Of a DNA stretch of 64,000 bases, positions 51,986 through 62,224 are shown one piece after another; positions within the stretch are counted from its first letter, which is position 1, and each line of letters opens with the position of its first letter. The notes beneath the pieces were generated by a model that ran no database searches, was not told the origin of the DNA, and saw only the letters and a program-made list of their open reading frames with translations. The translations under genes and the position numbers were made by a program. This stretch comes from Pararhizobium capsulatum DSM 1112. Its GTDB lineage: Bacteria > Pseudomonadota > Alphaproteobacteria > Rhizobiales > Rhizobiaceae. The stretch covers positions 2,858,001 through 2,922,000 of the forward strand of contig NZ_JAUSVF010000001.1 of the NCBI RefSeq assembly GCF_030814475.1, given 5' to 3'.

Positions 51986-52865
51986 GGATACCGCCATCTC
52001 CCACTACACCCACACCAGTGAGCTGGTGCGCACCGCCACGTCGGAAAGCCGTTTTGCCCGTTACGGGCTAATTGCAGTGGCGCTCTGTTTTATCGGCTTG
52101 TTCCTGCTCCTGCCGCTTGCGGCCGTCTTCACCGAAGCGTTCCGCAACGGTCCGGGCGAGTTTTTGACGGTTCTGCAGGACCCCGAGACCTTCTCCGCAA
52201 TCAAGCTGACCCTCCTCGTCGCGGGCATCGCGGTGCCGCTCAACCTGGTTTTCGGCGTTGCCGCCGCCTGGGCGATCGCCAAGTACGAGTTCAAGGGCAA
52301 GGCTTTCCTGACAACCCTGATCGACCTGCCCTTCTCGGTGTCTCCGGTCATTTCAGGTCTTGTCTTCGTCCTGCTCTTCGGTTCGCACAGTCTCATCGGG
52401 CCTTGGCTGCAAAGCCACGGCATCCAGATCCTGTTTGCCGTTCCCGGCATCGTCCTGGCGACGGTTTTCGTCACCTTCCCCTTCGTTGCCCGTGAACTGA
52501 TCCCGCTGATGCAGGAGCAGGGAACAGCCGATGAAGAAGCCGCCCTTTCGCTTGGTGCAAGTGGCTGGCAGACTTTCTGGTACGTGACGCTGCCCAACAT
52601 CAAATGGGGCCTGCTTTACGGTGTGCTGCTCTGCAACGCCCGCGCCATGGGCGAGTTCGGCGCCGTCTCCGTGGTCTCCGGCCATATCCGCGGCCTGACC
52701 AATACGATGCCGCTGCAGGTCGAAATCCTCTATAATGAATACAGTTTCGTTGCCGCCTTTGCGGTCGCGACGCTGCTGGCGCTGCTGGCGCTCGTCACTC
52801 TCATCCTGAAGTCGCTGCTCGAAATGAAGTTCAGCGCTCAGATCGCCGCCAGCCGCCGGCACTGA
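51975..52865 (+). CDS. cysW: Sulfate ABC transporter permease CysW
   Basis: 296 residues, six membrane helices after a soluble 30-residue start. CysW-type text: [19 protein letters not shown] and [20 protein letters not shown] for the EAA loop. Overlaps cysT and lies 14 bases before cysA. Confidence 0.93.
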   Translation: MAHEDTAISHYTHTSELVRTATSESRFARYGLIAVALCFIGLFLLLPLAAVFTEAFRNGPGEFLTVLQDPETFSAIKLTLLVAGIAVPLNLVFGVAAAWAIAKYEFKGKAFLTTLIDLPFSVSPVISGLVFVLLFGSHSLIGPWLQSHGIQILFAVPGIVLATVFVTFPFVARELIPLMQEQGTADEEAALSLGASGWQTFWYVTLPNIKWGLLYGVLLCNARAMGEFGAVSVVSGHIRGLTNTMPLQVEILYNEYSFVAAFAVATLLALLALVTLILKSLLEMKFSAQIAASRRH

Positions 52866-52879
52866 AAGGTCAATCGCAT

Positions 52880-53959
52880 ATGGAAGTTCGCGTACAAAAC
52901 ATACGTAAGGAGTTCGGCCGTTTTCCAGCGCTGAATGACGTGTCGCTCGATATCCGCTCGGGCGAACTGATTGCGCTGCTTGGACCTTCCGGCTCAGGCA
53001 AGACGACACTGCTGCGCCTGATCGCCGGCCTTGAAAGCCCGACCGAAGGCACCGTTTATTTCGGCGACGAGGACGCTTCGAAGAAGACAGTTCAGCAGCG
53101 CAATATCGGCTTCGTGTTCCAGCACTACGCCCTCTTCAGGCACATGACCGTGCTCGACAACGTCGCCTTCGGTCTGAAAGTGCGCCCGTCCAGCCGACGT
53201 CCCCCGGCAGTCGAAATCCGCGCCCGCGCCCTGGAATTGCTCGATCTCGTGCAACTCGGCGGTCTGGAGAAGCGCTATCCGGCCCAGCTTTCCGGCGGCC
53301 AACGCCAGCGTGTCGCCCTTGCCCGCGCCATGGCCGTTGAGCCGAACGTGCTTTTGCTCGATGAACCCTTCGGCGCGCTGGACGCACAGGTGCGCAAGGA
53401 ACTGCGTCGCTGGCTGCGGGAAATTCATGACCGCACCGGCCATACCACCGTCTTCGTCACCCACGATCAGGACGAGGCTCTGGAGCTCGCCGACCGCGTT
53501 GTCGTCATGAGCAAGGGCAAGATCGAACAGATCGGCACACCCGACGAAATCTACGATACCCCAAACTCGCCCTTCGTCTTCGGTTTCATCGGCCAGTCCA
53601 ATATCGTCCCCGTCCGGGTCGAAAACGGACAGCTCTGGATCGAGGATCGCTCGATCGGCGTCAGTGCCGCCGGCGAACCGGATGGACCGGCCCAGCTGTA
53701 CTTCCGGCCCCATGACATAGAATTGCTGGATGGATGCGGCGGATGCATTGCCGGCATCGTCACCGTCAGCCGCCGTGTCGCCGGTACCCGCCATGTCGAA
53801 CTCGACATCGGTGCCGCCAACTGCAAGGTCGAGATCGAACTGCCGCCCGAAAAGGCTGCAACCGACCGGTCTCGGATCGCCTTCCGACCGACGCGCTGGC
53901 GTCTTTTCAGGGACGAAACCCAGATGCAGCGAACCACAGCCGCTCCAGCCGAGGTGTGA
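52880..53959 (+). CDS. cysA: Sulfate ABC transporter ATPase CysA
   Basis: 359 residues. Walker [16 protein letters not shown], signature [15 protein letters not shown], Walker [13 protein letters not shown] and switch His in [12 protein letters not shown] are intact. The C-terminal region after about residue 240 is the TOBE-like regulatory part of CysA ([11 protein letters not shown]). Last gene of the sulfate operon. Confidence 0.95.
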   Translation: MEVRVQNIRKEFGRFPALNDVSLDIRSGELIALLGPSGSGKTTLLRLIAGLESPTEGTVYFGDEDASKKTVQQRNIGFVFQHYALFRHMTVLDNVAFGLKVRPSSRRPPAVEIRARALELLDLVQLGGLEKRYPAQLSGGQRQRVALARAMAVEPNVLLLDEPFGALDAQVRKELRRWLREIHDRTGHTTVFVTHDQDEALELADRVVVMSKGKIEQIGTPDEIYDTPNSPFVFGFIGQSNIVPVRVENGQLWIEDRSIGVSAAGEPDGPAQLYFRPHDIELLDGCGGCIAGIVTVSRRVAGTRHVELDIGAANCKVEIELPPEKAATDRSRIAFRPTRWRLFRDETQMQRTTAAPAEV

Positions 53960-54119
53960 CTTTAGGCGGCTTGGGCACGTCTTTGCATGATAGAGAAGTG
54001 CCCAACCGCTCGGTTGCTTCGACGACGGCGTCATCGCATTTCGGTTGCGTTGACGGAATCGACTTTCTGCTGCTCTATGGCGCCGAAGGTATCAATGCCG
54101 CTTCGAGTGCAGGGCCGAT

Positions 54120-56165
54120 ATGCAGTACAGACGAGAGATCGACGGGCTCAGAGCCGTCGCCGTGGTTCCGGTCATCCTGTTCCACGCAGGCCTTGAGTAT
54201 TTCAGTGGCGGCTTTATCGGCGTCGATATCTTCTTCGTCATCAGTGGCTACCTGATCACCTCGATCATCATCTCCGAGCAGGAAAAGGGCGGCTTCTCGA
54301 TCCTGCGCTTCTATGAACGCCGCGCCCGGCGCATCGTCCCCGTGCTGTCCTTCGTTCTTCTTTGCTGCCTGCCTTTTGCCTGGGCCTGGATGCTTCCGGC
54401 ACAGATGGAAAGTTTTGGCGCAAGCCTGATCGCCGTCAGCCTTTTCGCCTCCAACGTGCTCTTCTGGCAGGAGGCGGGTTATTTCGCCCCCTCGGCAGAA
54501 TTGCAGCCCCTCCTTCACACCTGGAGCCTTGCTGTCGAGGAACAATATTATGTGGTTTTTCCGCTTGCGGTGATGCTGCTGTGGCGTTTCGGACGCCCTC
54601 TGGTCATTGCGGTAATCGCAGCCGTTGCGCTTCTGAGCCTCGGGCTTGCACAATACGGCTCGGAAAACTTCGCGACAGCCAATTTCTACCTGCCGACAAG
54701 CCGCGCCTGGGAGCTGCTGACGGGCTCGCTCTGCGCCTTCCTGGTCTCGGCGGGCTACGTCCGCAACAGCAATATTCTGTCCGTCGCCGGGCTTGTCCTG
54801 ATCTGCATCGGCATTTTCGCCTATGACGCAGCCACCCCCTATCCGTCCTTCTACACTGCCGTTCCCGTTATCGGTACGGCCTTCATCATCCTCTTCGGTT
54901 GGCAGGGAACATGGACGGCGACGTTGCTCTCCACACGGCCTTTCGTTGGCATCGGGCTTATCAGCTACAGCCTCTATCTCTGGCATCAGCCAATCTTCGC
55001 CTTTGCCCGTATCCGCGCCCTGACCGAACCTTCACAGACTCTCCTGATCGGATTGGCGATCCTGGCCTTTCCGCTTGCCTATTTGTCGTGGCGCTTCGTG
55101 GAGGCGCCTTTCCGCAAGGGGCCACTGCCGTTCCTGCCATCCTCTATGCACATCCTGGGAGCAACAGGTCTCCTTGCGGCGCTTTTCATCGGCGTGGGAT
55201 TGGCCACGACACGCGACAACGGTCTTCAGTTTCGTCTCCCGCCCGAGGCGTTGACAGCTCTTGCGTCGCAGGAGCATCCCAATCCGATCATGGTCCGCTG
55301 CCTCTACGACAAGGGCGAAGCGAAGCTCGATCACCCCGTCAAGGACTGCCTGACGCCCGGCGCCAAGATCGTCGATACGATCCTGATCGGCGATTCCCAC
55401 GCTGCTGCGATGGCGGGTGAGACCATGCGGGTTTTCGAGCATGCCGGTGCCGATCTGTACGTCATGACCCATTCCGCCTGCGTCGGCTTCTCCGGCTTCT
55501 ATGTCTTCGACGCCAAGTACAAGCTGCGCTGCAACGCATTCTTCTCCGGCATCGAGGACTACATTCGCAACAGCAACGTGAAGACGGTGGTGATGCTAAG
55601 CCGTTGGACGCTCTATGTGGAGGGAACTCCGTTCGACAACGGCGAGGGAGGAATAGAGCAGCTCAAGCCCCTTTACGTCGATCTATACGACCGCCGCAAT
55701 GCGCCGGCAGGCCGGGATGACCCGGAGCGCAAGGAACGCGTTCTCAAGCAATATGTCGCTGATATCGAAGACTATCTCAAACGCGGCTTCAATGTCGTGC
55801 TTGTGTATCCGATACCGGAAGCAGGCTGGGATGTTCCGGGCATCGTGGCCAAGGCGGCGCTCACCCGCTCGCCGCTCCAATTCAGCACAAGTCTAGAGCG
55901 CTATCGTCAACGCAATGAGAAAGTCATCACCGCCTTCGATGGCCTCTCTCACCCCAATCTCCGCAAGATCAAGCCTTCCGACAATCTCTGCGACAAGCCG
56001 CTGGCCGGGCGGTGCATCAACAGCCTCGACGCCGACACGATCTATTATTTCGATGACGACCATCTCTCGGACGCGGGGGCGGCTTTGATCGCACCGGCAA
56101 TTCTTGATGCGGTTCAATCCTTCGGCCAGGGAGAAACGCGAGCCGACAAGCTCGCTGTGAAGTAA
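54120..56165 (+). CDS. Acyltransferase-3 / SGNH fusion (OafA type) membrane protein
   Basis: 681 residues. Residues 1 to about 350 form an acyltransferase-3 domain of ten helices (YRREIDGLRAVAVVPVILFHA at the start, FVISGYLITSI, and HTWSLAVEEQYYVVFPL). Residues about 420-670 form a periplasmic SGNH domain with GDSH (ILIGDSHAAAM) and the late DDDHLSDAG for the Asp/His pair. Such fusions O-acetylate extracellular polysaccharides, with the SGNH domain handing the acyl group to the sugar. The target is unknown, as no glycan genes are adjacent. Confidence 0.92.
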   Translation: MQYRREIDGLRAVAVVPVILFHAGLEYFSGGFIGVDIFFVISGYLITSIIISEQEKGGFSILRFYERRARRIVPVLSFVLLCCLPFAWAWMLPAQMESFGASLIAVSLFASNVLFWQEAGYFAPSAELQPLLHTWSLAVEEQYYVVFPLAVMLLWRFGRPLVIAVIAAVALLSLGLAQYGSENFATANFYLPTSRAWELLTGSLCAFLVSAGYVRNSNILSVAGLVLICIGIFAYDAATPYPSFYTAVPVIGTAFIILFGWQGTWTATLLSTRPFVGIGLISYSLYLWHQPIFAFARIRALTEPSQTLLIGLAILAFPLAYLSWRFVEAPFRKGPLPFLPSSMHILGATGLLAALFIGVGLATTRDNGLQFRLPPEALTALASQEHPNPIMVRCLYDKGEAKLDHPVKDCLTPGAKIVDTILIGDSHAAAMAGETMRVFEHAGADLYVMTHSACVGFSGFYVFDAKYKLRCNAFFSGIEDYIRNSNVKTVVMLSRWTLYVEGTPFDNGEGGIEQLKPLYVDLYDRRNAPAGRDDPERKERVLKQYVADIEDYLKRGFNVVLVYPIPEAGWDVPGIVAKAALTRSPLQFSTSLERYRQRNEKVITAFDGLSHPNLRKIKPSDNLCDKPLAGRCINSLDADTIYYFDDDHLSDAGAALIAPAILDAVQSFGQGETRADKLAVK

Positions 56166-56345
56166 CTACTGCGTCTTCTCCGCCGCGTTTTCTGGCGTGA
56201 CAACCAAGGGATCCGGCGGATGCGTGCTGCGCGAACCACCATCCTGATCAAAATGCTGGACCACAAGGATGCTCAGGATCGAGCCGACCACGATCCCGAA
56301 CACTCCGAACATAAGAATACGCGTCGTCACAGCCTGGCACTCCAT
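56166..56345 (-). CDS. Small single-helix membrane protein
   Basis: 59 residues read from the minus strand, one helix (ILMFGVFGIVVGSILSILVV, residues 10-29) and a hydrophilic Pro/Asp-rich tail ending PENAAEKTQ. Its start is 11 bases after the stop of the SH3-protein gene, so it is probably co-transcribed. No family recognised. The stop codon directly abuts the end of the acyltransferase gene on the other strand. Confidence 0.55.
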   Translation of the reverse strand: MECQAVTTRILMFGVFGIVVGSILSILVVQHFDQDGGSRSTHPPDPLVVTPENAAEKTQ

Positions 56346-56356
56346 CCATCCGATGA

Positions 56357-56962
56357 CTATTCGTAGACGTAGACGACGCGGCGTGTCTGCGGATCGACCA
56401 GAACCGGACGATCATTCAGGCGCACATAGCTGTAGCGATAGTTCGGCACCTGAGCGACGGTAATGCCGTTCGGCAACGTCGTGCCGACAACCAGATCACC
56501 ATCATAGGGAACGGTCGCGACCGGCGTGGTATCGATATATGTGCGAACCTCGGCGGGCGGTGCGATGATCGCGCCATCTTCCACACGGCCGATCAATTCA
56601 TCGCCGGGTGCAGGCGTCGCGATGCTGCCGGTCTGCTCATAGCTCACGACAGGTACCGAGAGATCGGAGCGATGCTGCTCCACGGCAACCGGTGCGCCGT
56701 TGTAATCCATCATCAACTGCTCGGCATAGACCCAGCCGCGCATTCCGTTGACGTCGATACGGCACCAGTTTTCACCTTGGAGACATCCGTCAAGCGCTCC
56801 TGAACTACCGCGCGTCGCAATGCCGACGGCCGGGTATTCCGAACCGGGGCCGGAATAGACCGTGATGTCCGTTGCGGTGGTGGCGAGCATCTCGGCTTGG
56901 GCGAGCCCTGCCGTCAGGCCAAGCGCGGCTGCGGCAAGGATCGGTTTGAGGAGGCGGTTCAT
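56357..56962 (-). CDS. Exported SH3-domain protein
   Basis: 201 residues from the ATG at 56962. Signal peptide at 1-23 (LLKPILAAAALGLTAGLAQA). A bacterial SH3 domain follows (ITVYSGPGSEYPAVGIATRG to GMRGWVYAEQL), with two cysteines likely in a disulfide. The C-terminal part (LPNGITVAQVPNYRYSYVRL and PVLVDPQTRRVVYVYE) resembles DUF1236, as often paired with SH3 in rhizobia. Probably acts in the periplasm near the cell wall; no enzyme activity is visible. Confidence 0.85.
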   Translation of the reverse strand: MNRLLKPILAAAALGLTAGLAQAEMLATTATDITVYSGPGSEYPAVGIATRGSSGALDGCLQGENWCRIDVNGMRGWVYAEQLMMDYNGAPVAVEQHRSDLSVPVVSYEQTGSIATPAPGDELIGRVEDGAIIAPPAEVRTYIDTTPVATVPYDGDLVVGTTLPNGITVAQVPNYRYSYVRLNDRPVLVDPQTRRVVYVYE

Positions 56963-57081
56963 GGGTCTTCTCCTGTTGTCGTGCAATTCACGCACTCCTA
57001 ACGCACGGCGGAAGCCCAAGTTCCTGCCTTTAGAGGGAGAACGCCTTGCCCGCCCTTCCCACGCAACATCGATTGCCTCCG

Positions 57082-58824
57082 TTAAACCTCCGTTTCGTCT
57101 GTCGTTTCGTTCATCCGTTTGCGTGCCTGCGCCATCTCGCTGACGGCTGCCCGCAGGGCCGGATGCCGGGACATGAAGACGTTGAAATCGCGGCGATCGA
57201 GGAGGAAGAGCTCGCAGAAATCGACCGCCACGACATCCGCCGTCCGCCGCCCACCAGTCAAAAGTGCCATCTCACCAAAGAAGGAACCTGCTCCCAAGCG
57301 TATTTCGCCCTTCGAGATTTGCACTTCGACCGACCCGGAGGCAATGAAATACATCGAGTCCCCCCGGTCTCCCGCCCGCAATATCCGGTCACCCGGCGAG
57401 GCCGAGTGCGGGCGGAACATCAGGAGAAGCTCTTCATGCGACGCCTCGTCGATCGACGAGAACAGCGGGAAGGTTTCGACGATGTGCTGGATTTTCATAT
57501 GATGCTGGCGATCCCGCGCTTCCTGCTGCGCCTGAATGACGGCAAGCTCCGATGTGAGCGCCTCGAACCGCTTCTTCCCATGACGCGCCGACCAGACAGG
57601 AAGGGCCACCCGCAGCCGTGTCTTCATCTCCCCCGTGATCCAGAACAACAGCGGGTTGATGGTGATCGACAATATTGCTCCTGCCAGGATGAGGCTCTGA
57701 CCTTCGGGCGACAGCAGGCCCAGGGAAATACCGAGGCCAGCCAGAATGAATGAAAACTCGCCGATCTGCGCAAGCCCCGCCCCGATTGCCAGCGCCATTC
57801 CGAGCGGGTAGCGCAGGAGCAACACCACAGCGACCGAAACGACATATTTGCCTATGATAACCAGTGCCAGCGTCGCCAGCACCTCAAGCGGCTCTCGAAG
57901 GATGATCGTCGGATCGAACAACATGCCGACGGAGACGAAAAATAGCACCGAAAACGCATTCTGCAGCGGCAAAGAGTCCGCTGCGGCCCTGTGACTGAGA
58001 TGGCTCTCACTCATGATCACGCCGGCAAAGAAGGCTCCCAGCGCAAAAGACACGCCGAACAGCATTGCCGAGCCGAAGGCAATGCCGAGCGCGATGGCAA
58101 GTACCGACAGCGTGAAGAGTTCACGCGAGCCGGTGCGCGCAACCTGCGTCAGCATCCACGGCACGGTTTTCGGTCCCAGCACGACTGCAAGCACCGTAAA
58201 GCCGCTGACCTTGGCAAGCGTGACGATGATGTTGACGGTAATTGTCGTTGCATCGGCAGGCACCGCGTGATCGCCCGCATGACCTGCCACCTGTCCGCCG
58301 ATGACCTCCGCGAGCAAGGGCAACAGAACCAGCACCAGCACCATCACAAGGTCTTCAACGATGAGCCAGCCGATCGCCACACGCCCGGCGGCGCTGTTGA
58401 CGAGATTTCGTTCCTCCAGTGCTTTCAGCAGCACGACGGTGCTGGCAACCGAGAGACAAAGACCGAAGACGAGCCCGGTGCCTGGGCTACGGCCGAAAAG
58501 CGATGCGAGGCCCATGCCGAGAAGGGTCACCAGCACAATTTGCAAGACAGCTCCCGGCACCGCGAGAGCCCGAACGGCCTTGAGATCTGACGCAGAAAAA
58601 TGAAGGCCGACGCCGAACATCAGAAGAATAACACCGAGTTCCGCCAGCTGCGAAGCAATGTCGCCATTCGCTGTGAACCCGGGCGAAAATGGGCCAATCA
58701 AAATGCCAGCCGCCAGATATCCGACGAGAGGCGGCAGACGCATCCTGTCGGCGATGTATCCAAGAATGGCTGCCGAAACGAACCCGACAGCGATCGTGGC
58801 AATCAATGCAATGTCGTGATGCAC
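57082..58824 (-). CDS. CPA2-family cation:proton antiporter with a C-terminal cyclic-nucleotide-binding-type domain
   Basis: 580 residues from a GTG at 58824; a TTG at 58845 would add seven residues. Residues to about 400 are a KefB/YbaL-type antiporter with 12 or so helices (LVGYLAAGILIGPFSPG, LGVILLMFGVGLHFS). Residues about 445-570 are a CRP/cNMP-type domain (FPLFSSIDEASHEELLLMF, GDSMYFIASGSVEVQISKG, FGEMALLTGGRRTADVVA). The usual KefB TrkA-N domain is absent, so gating by a bound nucleotide or another ligand in its place is likely. The ion is probably K+ or Na+. Confidence 0.88.
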   Translation of the reverse strand: MHHDIALIATIAVGFVSAAILGYIADRMRLPPLVGYLAAGILIGPFSPGFTANGDIASQLAELGVILLMFGVGLHFSASDLKAVRALAVPGAVLQIVLVTLLGMGLASLFGRSPGTGLVFGLCLSVASTVVLLKALEERNLVNSAAGRVAIGWLIVEDLVMVLVLVLLPLLAEVIGGQVAGHAGDHAVPADATTITVNIIVTLAKVSGFTVLAVVLGPKTVPWMLTQVARTGSRELFTLSVLAIALGIAFGSAMLFGVSFALGAFFAGVIMSESHLSHRAAADSLPLQNAFSVLFFVSVGMLFDPTIILREPLEVLATLALVIIGKYVVSVAVVLLLRYPLGMALAIGAGLAQIGEFSFILAGLGISLGLLSPEGQSLILAGAILSITINPLLFWITGEMKTRLRVALPVWSARHGKKRFEALTSELAVIQAQQEARDRQHHMKIQHIVETFPLFSSIDEASHEELLLMFRPHSASPGDRILRAGDRGDSMYFIASGSVEVQISKGEIRLGAGSFFGEMALLTGGRRTADVVAVDFCELFLLDRRDFNVFMSRHPALRAAVSEMAQARKRMNETTDETEV

Positions 58825-59174
58825 GCCCTTCCCCAACAAAATCAACTAAATGAACGATCCGACATTTGCGGATATGCCTGAGCTTGGCAAGGGGACGTGT
58901 TCCCTCTGGAACGGCGCATCAAACCGCTGGTGGGGACAAATGTCCAGAAAACAACCGCAGCACCTCAAATGCAGAAAAATTAGGCAATGACAGACAAGTT
59001 TTGCGCAGAAATTTTTATCATTCGATAAATTTTTGACCTTTTGATAAATATTTTAAACCGGTTACACGCTAAGCTACTGAATAAAAAGAGCATCCGGAAA
59101 CTGGCACGCTTCCTGCTTTTACTCTCCCATCAACATCCTGCTGCTTTGGCGGCTGAAACGAGGAGAACAGGCTC
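58825..59174. promoter_or_regulatory. Divergent intergenic region antiporter / rut operon, with a sigma-54-like promoter
   Basis: At 59102-59117 lies TGGCACG-N4-CTGCT, one base from the sigma-54 consensus TGGCACR-N4-TTGCW, with the GG and GC dinucleotides 12 bases apart. It ends 57 bases before the rutA start. Upstream are a TTTATC-N4-GATAAA inverted repeat (59014-59029) and a GGACA-N2-TGTCC palindrome (58934-58945), possible activator or repressor sites. Use of pyrimidines as nitrogen source under NtrC/RpoN control would explain this. Confidence 0.65.
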
Positions 59175-60266
59175 ATGGAAATCGGTGTCTTCATCCCGAT
59201 CGGAAACAATGGCTGGCTGCTGTCGGAAAACGCGCCGCAGTACAAGCCGAGCTTCGAACTCAACAAGGAAATCACCCTCAAGGCTGAGAAATACGGGCTC
59301 GATTTCGTGCTCTCGATGATCAAGCTGCGCGGCTTCGGTGGCAAGACAGAGTTCTGGGACCACAATCTGGAATCCTTCACGCTGATGTCGGGCCTTGCAG
59401 CCGTCACCACGCGGATCAAGCTCTTCGCCACAGCAGCAACCCTCGTCATGCCGCCGGCCATCGTCGCACGCATGGCGTCGACGATCGACAGCATTTCCAA
59501 CGGCCGCTTCGGCCTCAACCTCGTCACCGGCTGGCAGCGCCCCGAATATTCGCAGATGGGCATGTGGCCGGGCGATGAATATTTCTCCAAGCGCTACGAC
59601 TACCTTGGCGAATACGCGACCGTGTTGCGGGAGCTCTGGGAAACCGGAAAAAGCGACCTGAAGGGTGAATATTTCCAGATGGACGATTGCAAGCTTTCGC
59701 CGCGTCCGCAGGCAGACATGAAGGTCATCTGCGCCGGGTCCTCCAATGCCGGCATGGAATTTTCCGCCAAATATGCCGACTATAACTTCTGCTTCGGCGT
59801 CGGCGTCAACACGCCCACCGCCTTTGCGCCCGCTGCCGAACGCCTGATTGCCGCCACGGAAAAGACCGGCCGGGAGGTCTCCTCCTTCGTGCTCTTCATG
59901 ATCATTGCCGACGAAACGGATGAAGCCGCCCGCGCCAAGTGGGACAGCTACAAGGAAGGCGCCGACCAGGAGGCGATCGCATGGCTTGGCCTGCAGGGCG
60001 CAGCCGATACCAAGTCCGGCGCAAACACCAATGTCCGCCAGATGGCCGATCCGGTCTCTGCCGTGAACATCAACATGGGAACGCTGGTCGGCTCTTATGA
60101 GACGGTAGCAAGGCTCTTGGACGAAGTACCGACCGTACCCGGCACCGGTGGCGTACTCCTGACCTTCGACGACTTCGTGAAGGGCGTCGAGGACTTCGGC
60201 ACGAAGATCCAGCCCCTGATGAAGTGCCGCCAGCACATCAAGCCCATGCTGGAGGCCGCAGAATGA
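59175..60266 (+). CDS. rutA: Pyrimidine monooxygenase RutA
   Basis: 363 residues, luciferase-like flavin monooxygenase. RutA features: [20 protein letters not shown] at the start, [19 protein letters not shown] and [19 protein letters not shown]. It opens the uracil ring between N3 and C4 using FMNH2 and O2, giving ureidoacrylate. GAGGAG precedes the ATG. First gene of rutABCDF; its stop overlaps the rutB start by 4 bases. Confidence 0.96.
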   Translation: MEIGVFIPIGNNGWLLSENAPQYKPSFELNKEITLKAEKYGLDFVLSMIKLRGFGGKTEFWDHNLESFTLMSGLAAVTTRIKLFATAATLVMPPAIVARMASTIDSISNGRFGLNLVTGWQRPEYSQMGMWPGDEYFSKRYDYLGEYATVLRELWETGKSDLKGEYFQMDDCKLSPRPQADMKVICAGSSNAGMEFSAKYADYNFCFGVGVNTPTAFAPAAERLIAATEKTGREVSSFVLFMIIADETDEAARAKWDSYKEGADQEAIAWLGLQGAADTKSGANTNVRQMADPVSAVNINMGTLVGSYETVARLLDEVPTVPGTGGVLLTFDDFVKGVEDFGTKIQPLMKCRQHIKPMLEAAE

Positions 60267-61009
60267 CAGCGACAGCAACTGCCGGCTACCAGCCGCCGCC
60301 GGAACGCTCCCACAGCGTGACGCTGCCCGCCCGCCCCGAACCGATCACGCTGAAGCCTAGCGAAACCGCCGTCGTCGTCGTCGATATGCAGAACGCCTAT
60401 TCGACCGAAGGCGGCTATGTCGATCTTGCCGGCTTCGATATCACCGGCGCCAAAGGCACGATCGACAACATCAGGAAGACGCTCGACGCCGCCCGCGCCG
60501 CCGGCGTTCAGGTTATCTATTTTCAGAACGGCTGGGACAAGGACTATGTCGAGGCCGGGGGTCCGGGCTCGCCCAACTGGCACAAGTCCAACGCATTGAA
60601 GCACATGCGCGCGAATCCTGAACTACAGGGCCAGCTCCTCGCCAAGGGTACCTGGGACTATGCGATCGTCGACGAACTGCAGCCACAGCCGGGCGATATC
60701 CTCGTGCGGAAGACACGCTATTCCGGCTTTTTCAACACCAACATGGACAGCGTGCTGCGCGCCCGCGGCATCCGCAACCTCGTCTTCGTCGGCATTGCCA
60801 CCAATGTCTGCGTCGAAAGCTCGCTGCGTGACGCCTTCCACCTCGAATATTTCGGCGTGATGCTGGAGGACGCGACCCATCACCTGGGACCGGACTTCAT
60901 CCAGCAGGCGACCGTCTACAATGTCGAAAAATTCTTCGGCTGGGTCGCGACCGTCCACGACTTCTGCGGCGTCATCAGCCAAGCCGCCCCCGCAAACGAT
61001 AAAATATAA
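60263..61009 (+). CDS. rutB: Ureidoacrylate amidohydrolase RutB
   Basis: 248 residues, isochorismatase-like hydrolase. Catalytic triad members are visible: Asp in [14 protein letters not shown], Lys in [11 protein letters not shown] and Cys in [12 protein letters not shown]. It hydrolyses ureidoacrylate to aminoacrylate, ammonia and CO2. The ATG at 60263 overlaps rutA; an open frame further upstream is not used. Confidence 0.96.
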   Translation: MTATATAGYQPPPERSHSVTLPARPEPITLKPSETAVVVVDMQNAYSTEGGYVDLAGFDITGAKGTIDNIRKTLDAARAAGVQVIYFQNGWDKDYVEAGGPGSPNWHKSNALKHMRANPELQGQLLAKGTWDYAIVDELQPQPGDILVRKTRYSGFFNTNMDSVLRARGIRNLVFVGIATNVCVESSLRDAFHLEYFGVMLEDATHHLGPDFIQQATVYNVEKFFGWVATVHDFCGVISQAAPANDKI

Positions 61010-61029
61010 GATCCAAAGAGGAGAACTGC

Positions 61030-61419
61030 ATGCCCAAGTCCATCATCGTTCCCGAAGGCACTCAGAAACCGATCGCGCCCTATTCGCCCGGCACGCTGGC
61101 TGACGGTATCGTCTATGTTTCCGGCACCCTGCCCTTCGACAAGAACAATGACGTCGTGCATGTCGGCGATGCCGGCGCCCAGACCCGCCATGTGCTCGAA
61201 ACCATCAAGTCGGTCATCGAGACCGCGGGCGGCACGATGGAAGACGTGACCATGAACCACATCTTCGTCACCGACTGGGCTAACTACCAGGCCGTCAACA
61301 AGGTCTATGCGGAGTATTTCCCGGGCGACAAACCGGCGCGCTACTGCGTGCAGTGCGGCCTCGTGAAACCCGACGCGCTGGTCGAGATCGCGACCGTCGC
61401 CCATATCGGCAAGAAGTAG
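61030..61419 (+). CDS. rutC: RutC, RidA-family 3-aminoacrylate deaminase
   Basis: 129 residues, YjgF/RidA fold, with the conserved Arg in [15 protein letters not shown] and the family text [17 protein letters not shown]. It is believed to speed deamination of 3-aminoacrylate to malonic semialdehyde. AAGAGGAG precedes the ATG, 20 bases after rutB. Confidence 0.95.
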   Translation: MPKSIIVPEGTQKPIAPYSPGTLADGIVYVSGTLPFDKNNDVVHVGDAGAQTRHVLETIKSVIETAGGTMEDVTMNHIFVTDWANYQAVNKVYAEYFPGDKPARYCVQCGLVKPDALVEIATVAHIGKK

Positions 61420-61423
61420 GCCC

Positions 61424-62224
61424 ATGCACTTCGACGTTCACGGACGGCAGGACCCGGATGCCAGGACAATCATCCTGTCGTCCGGCCTCGGCGGCTCCGG
61501 CGCCTATTGGGCGCCGCAGCTGCCGGCGCTCGCCGAGCATTTTCGCGTTGTCACCTACGACCATCGCGGCACGGGGCGCACGGGCGGCGAAGCCCCCGAA
61601 AACGGCGGCATCGCCGCGATGGCCGATGACGTCATGGAAATCATTGCGACGCTCGACCTAAAGCATTTCGATTTCATGGGCCACGCGCTCGGCGGCCTGA
61701 TCGGCCTTGAGCTTGCAAAGCGCCATCCGGGATTGATCGAGCACCTGGTTCTGGTCAATGCCTGGAGCAAGGCCGACCTGCATTCAGGCCGCTGCTTCGA
61801 CGCGCGCATTTCGCTTCTGGAAAACTCCGGCGTCGGGGCCTTCGTGAAAGCCCAGCCGCTGTTTCTCTATCCGGCCGTCTGGATGTCGGAAAATGCCGAG
61901 CGCATGGCAACCGACGAAGCCCACGGCATCGCCCATTTTCAGGGCCGCGACAATGTCTTGCGCCGCATCGCCGCGCTGCGCGCTTTCGATATCGAGGCAG
62001 ACCTGCGGGGGCTCGATGTCGAAACGCTGGTGGTGGCGACGAAGGATGACCTGCTGGTTCCCTACACGCGGTCCCTGCGGCTTGTGGAGATCATTCCCAG
62101 GGCAAAACTCGCTCTCTACGATTTCGGCGCCCATGCCGTTAACATCGTCTACCCCGAGCTGTTCAATGAGGCCGTGCTCGGCTTTCTCATGCAACAGGAC
62201 GCATCACCGGAGCGTCAATCATGA
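61424..62224 (+). CDS. rutD: RutD, alpha/beta hydrolase of pyrimidine catabolism
   Basis: 266 residues, alpha/beta hydrolase. The nucleophile-elbow region reads [18 protein letters not shown], with Ala where classical hydrolases have Ser, and the end has the usual His segment ([13 protein letters not shown]). RutD is thought to help aminoacrylate hydrolysis or ring-opening by-product removal. It starts 4 bases after rutC, and overlaps rutF by 4 bases. Confidence 0.94.
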   Translation: MHFDVHGRQDPDARTIILSSGLGGSGAYWAPQLPALAEHFRVVTYDHRGTGRTGGEAPENGGIAAMADDVMEIIATLDLKHFDFMGHALGGLIGLELAKRHPGLIEHLVLVNAWSKADLHSGRCFDARISLLENSGVGAFVKAQPLFLYPAVWMSENAERMATDEAHGIAHFQGRDNVLRRIAALRAFDIEADLRGLDVETLVVATKDDLLVPYTRSLRLVEIIPRAKLALYDFGAHAVNIVYPELFNEAVLGFLMQQDASPERQS

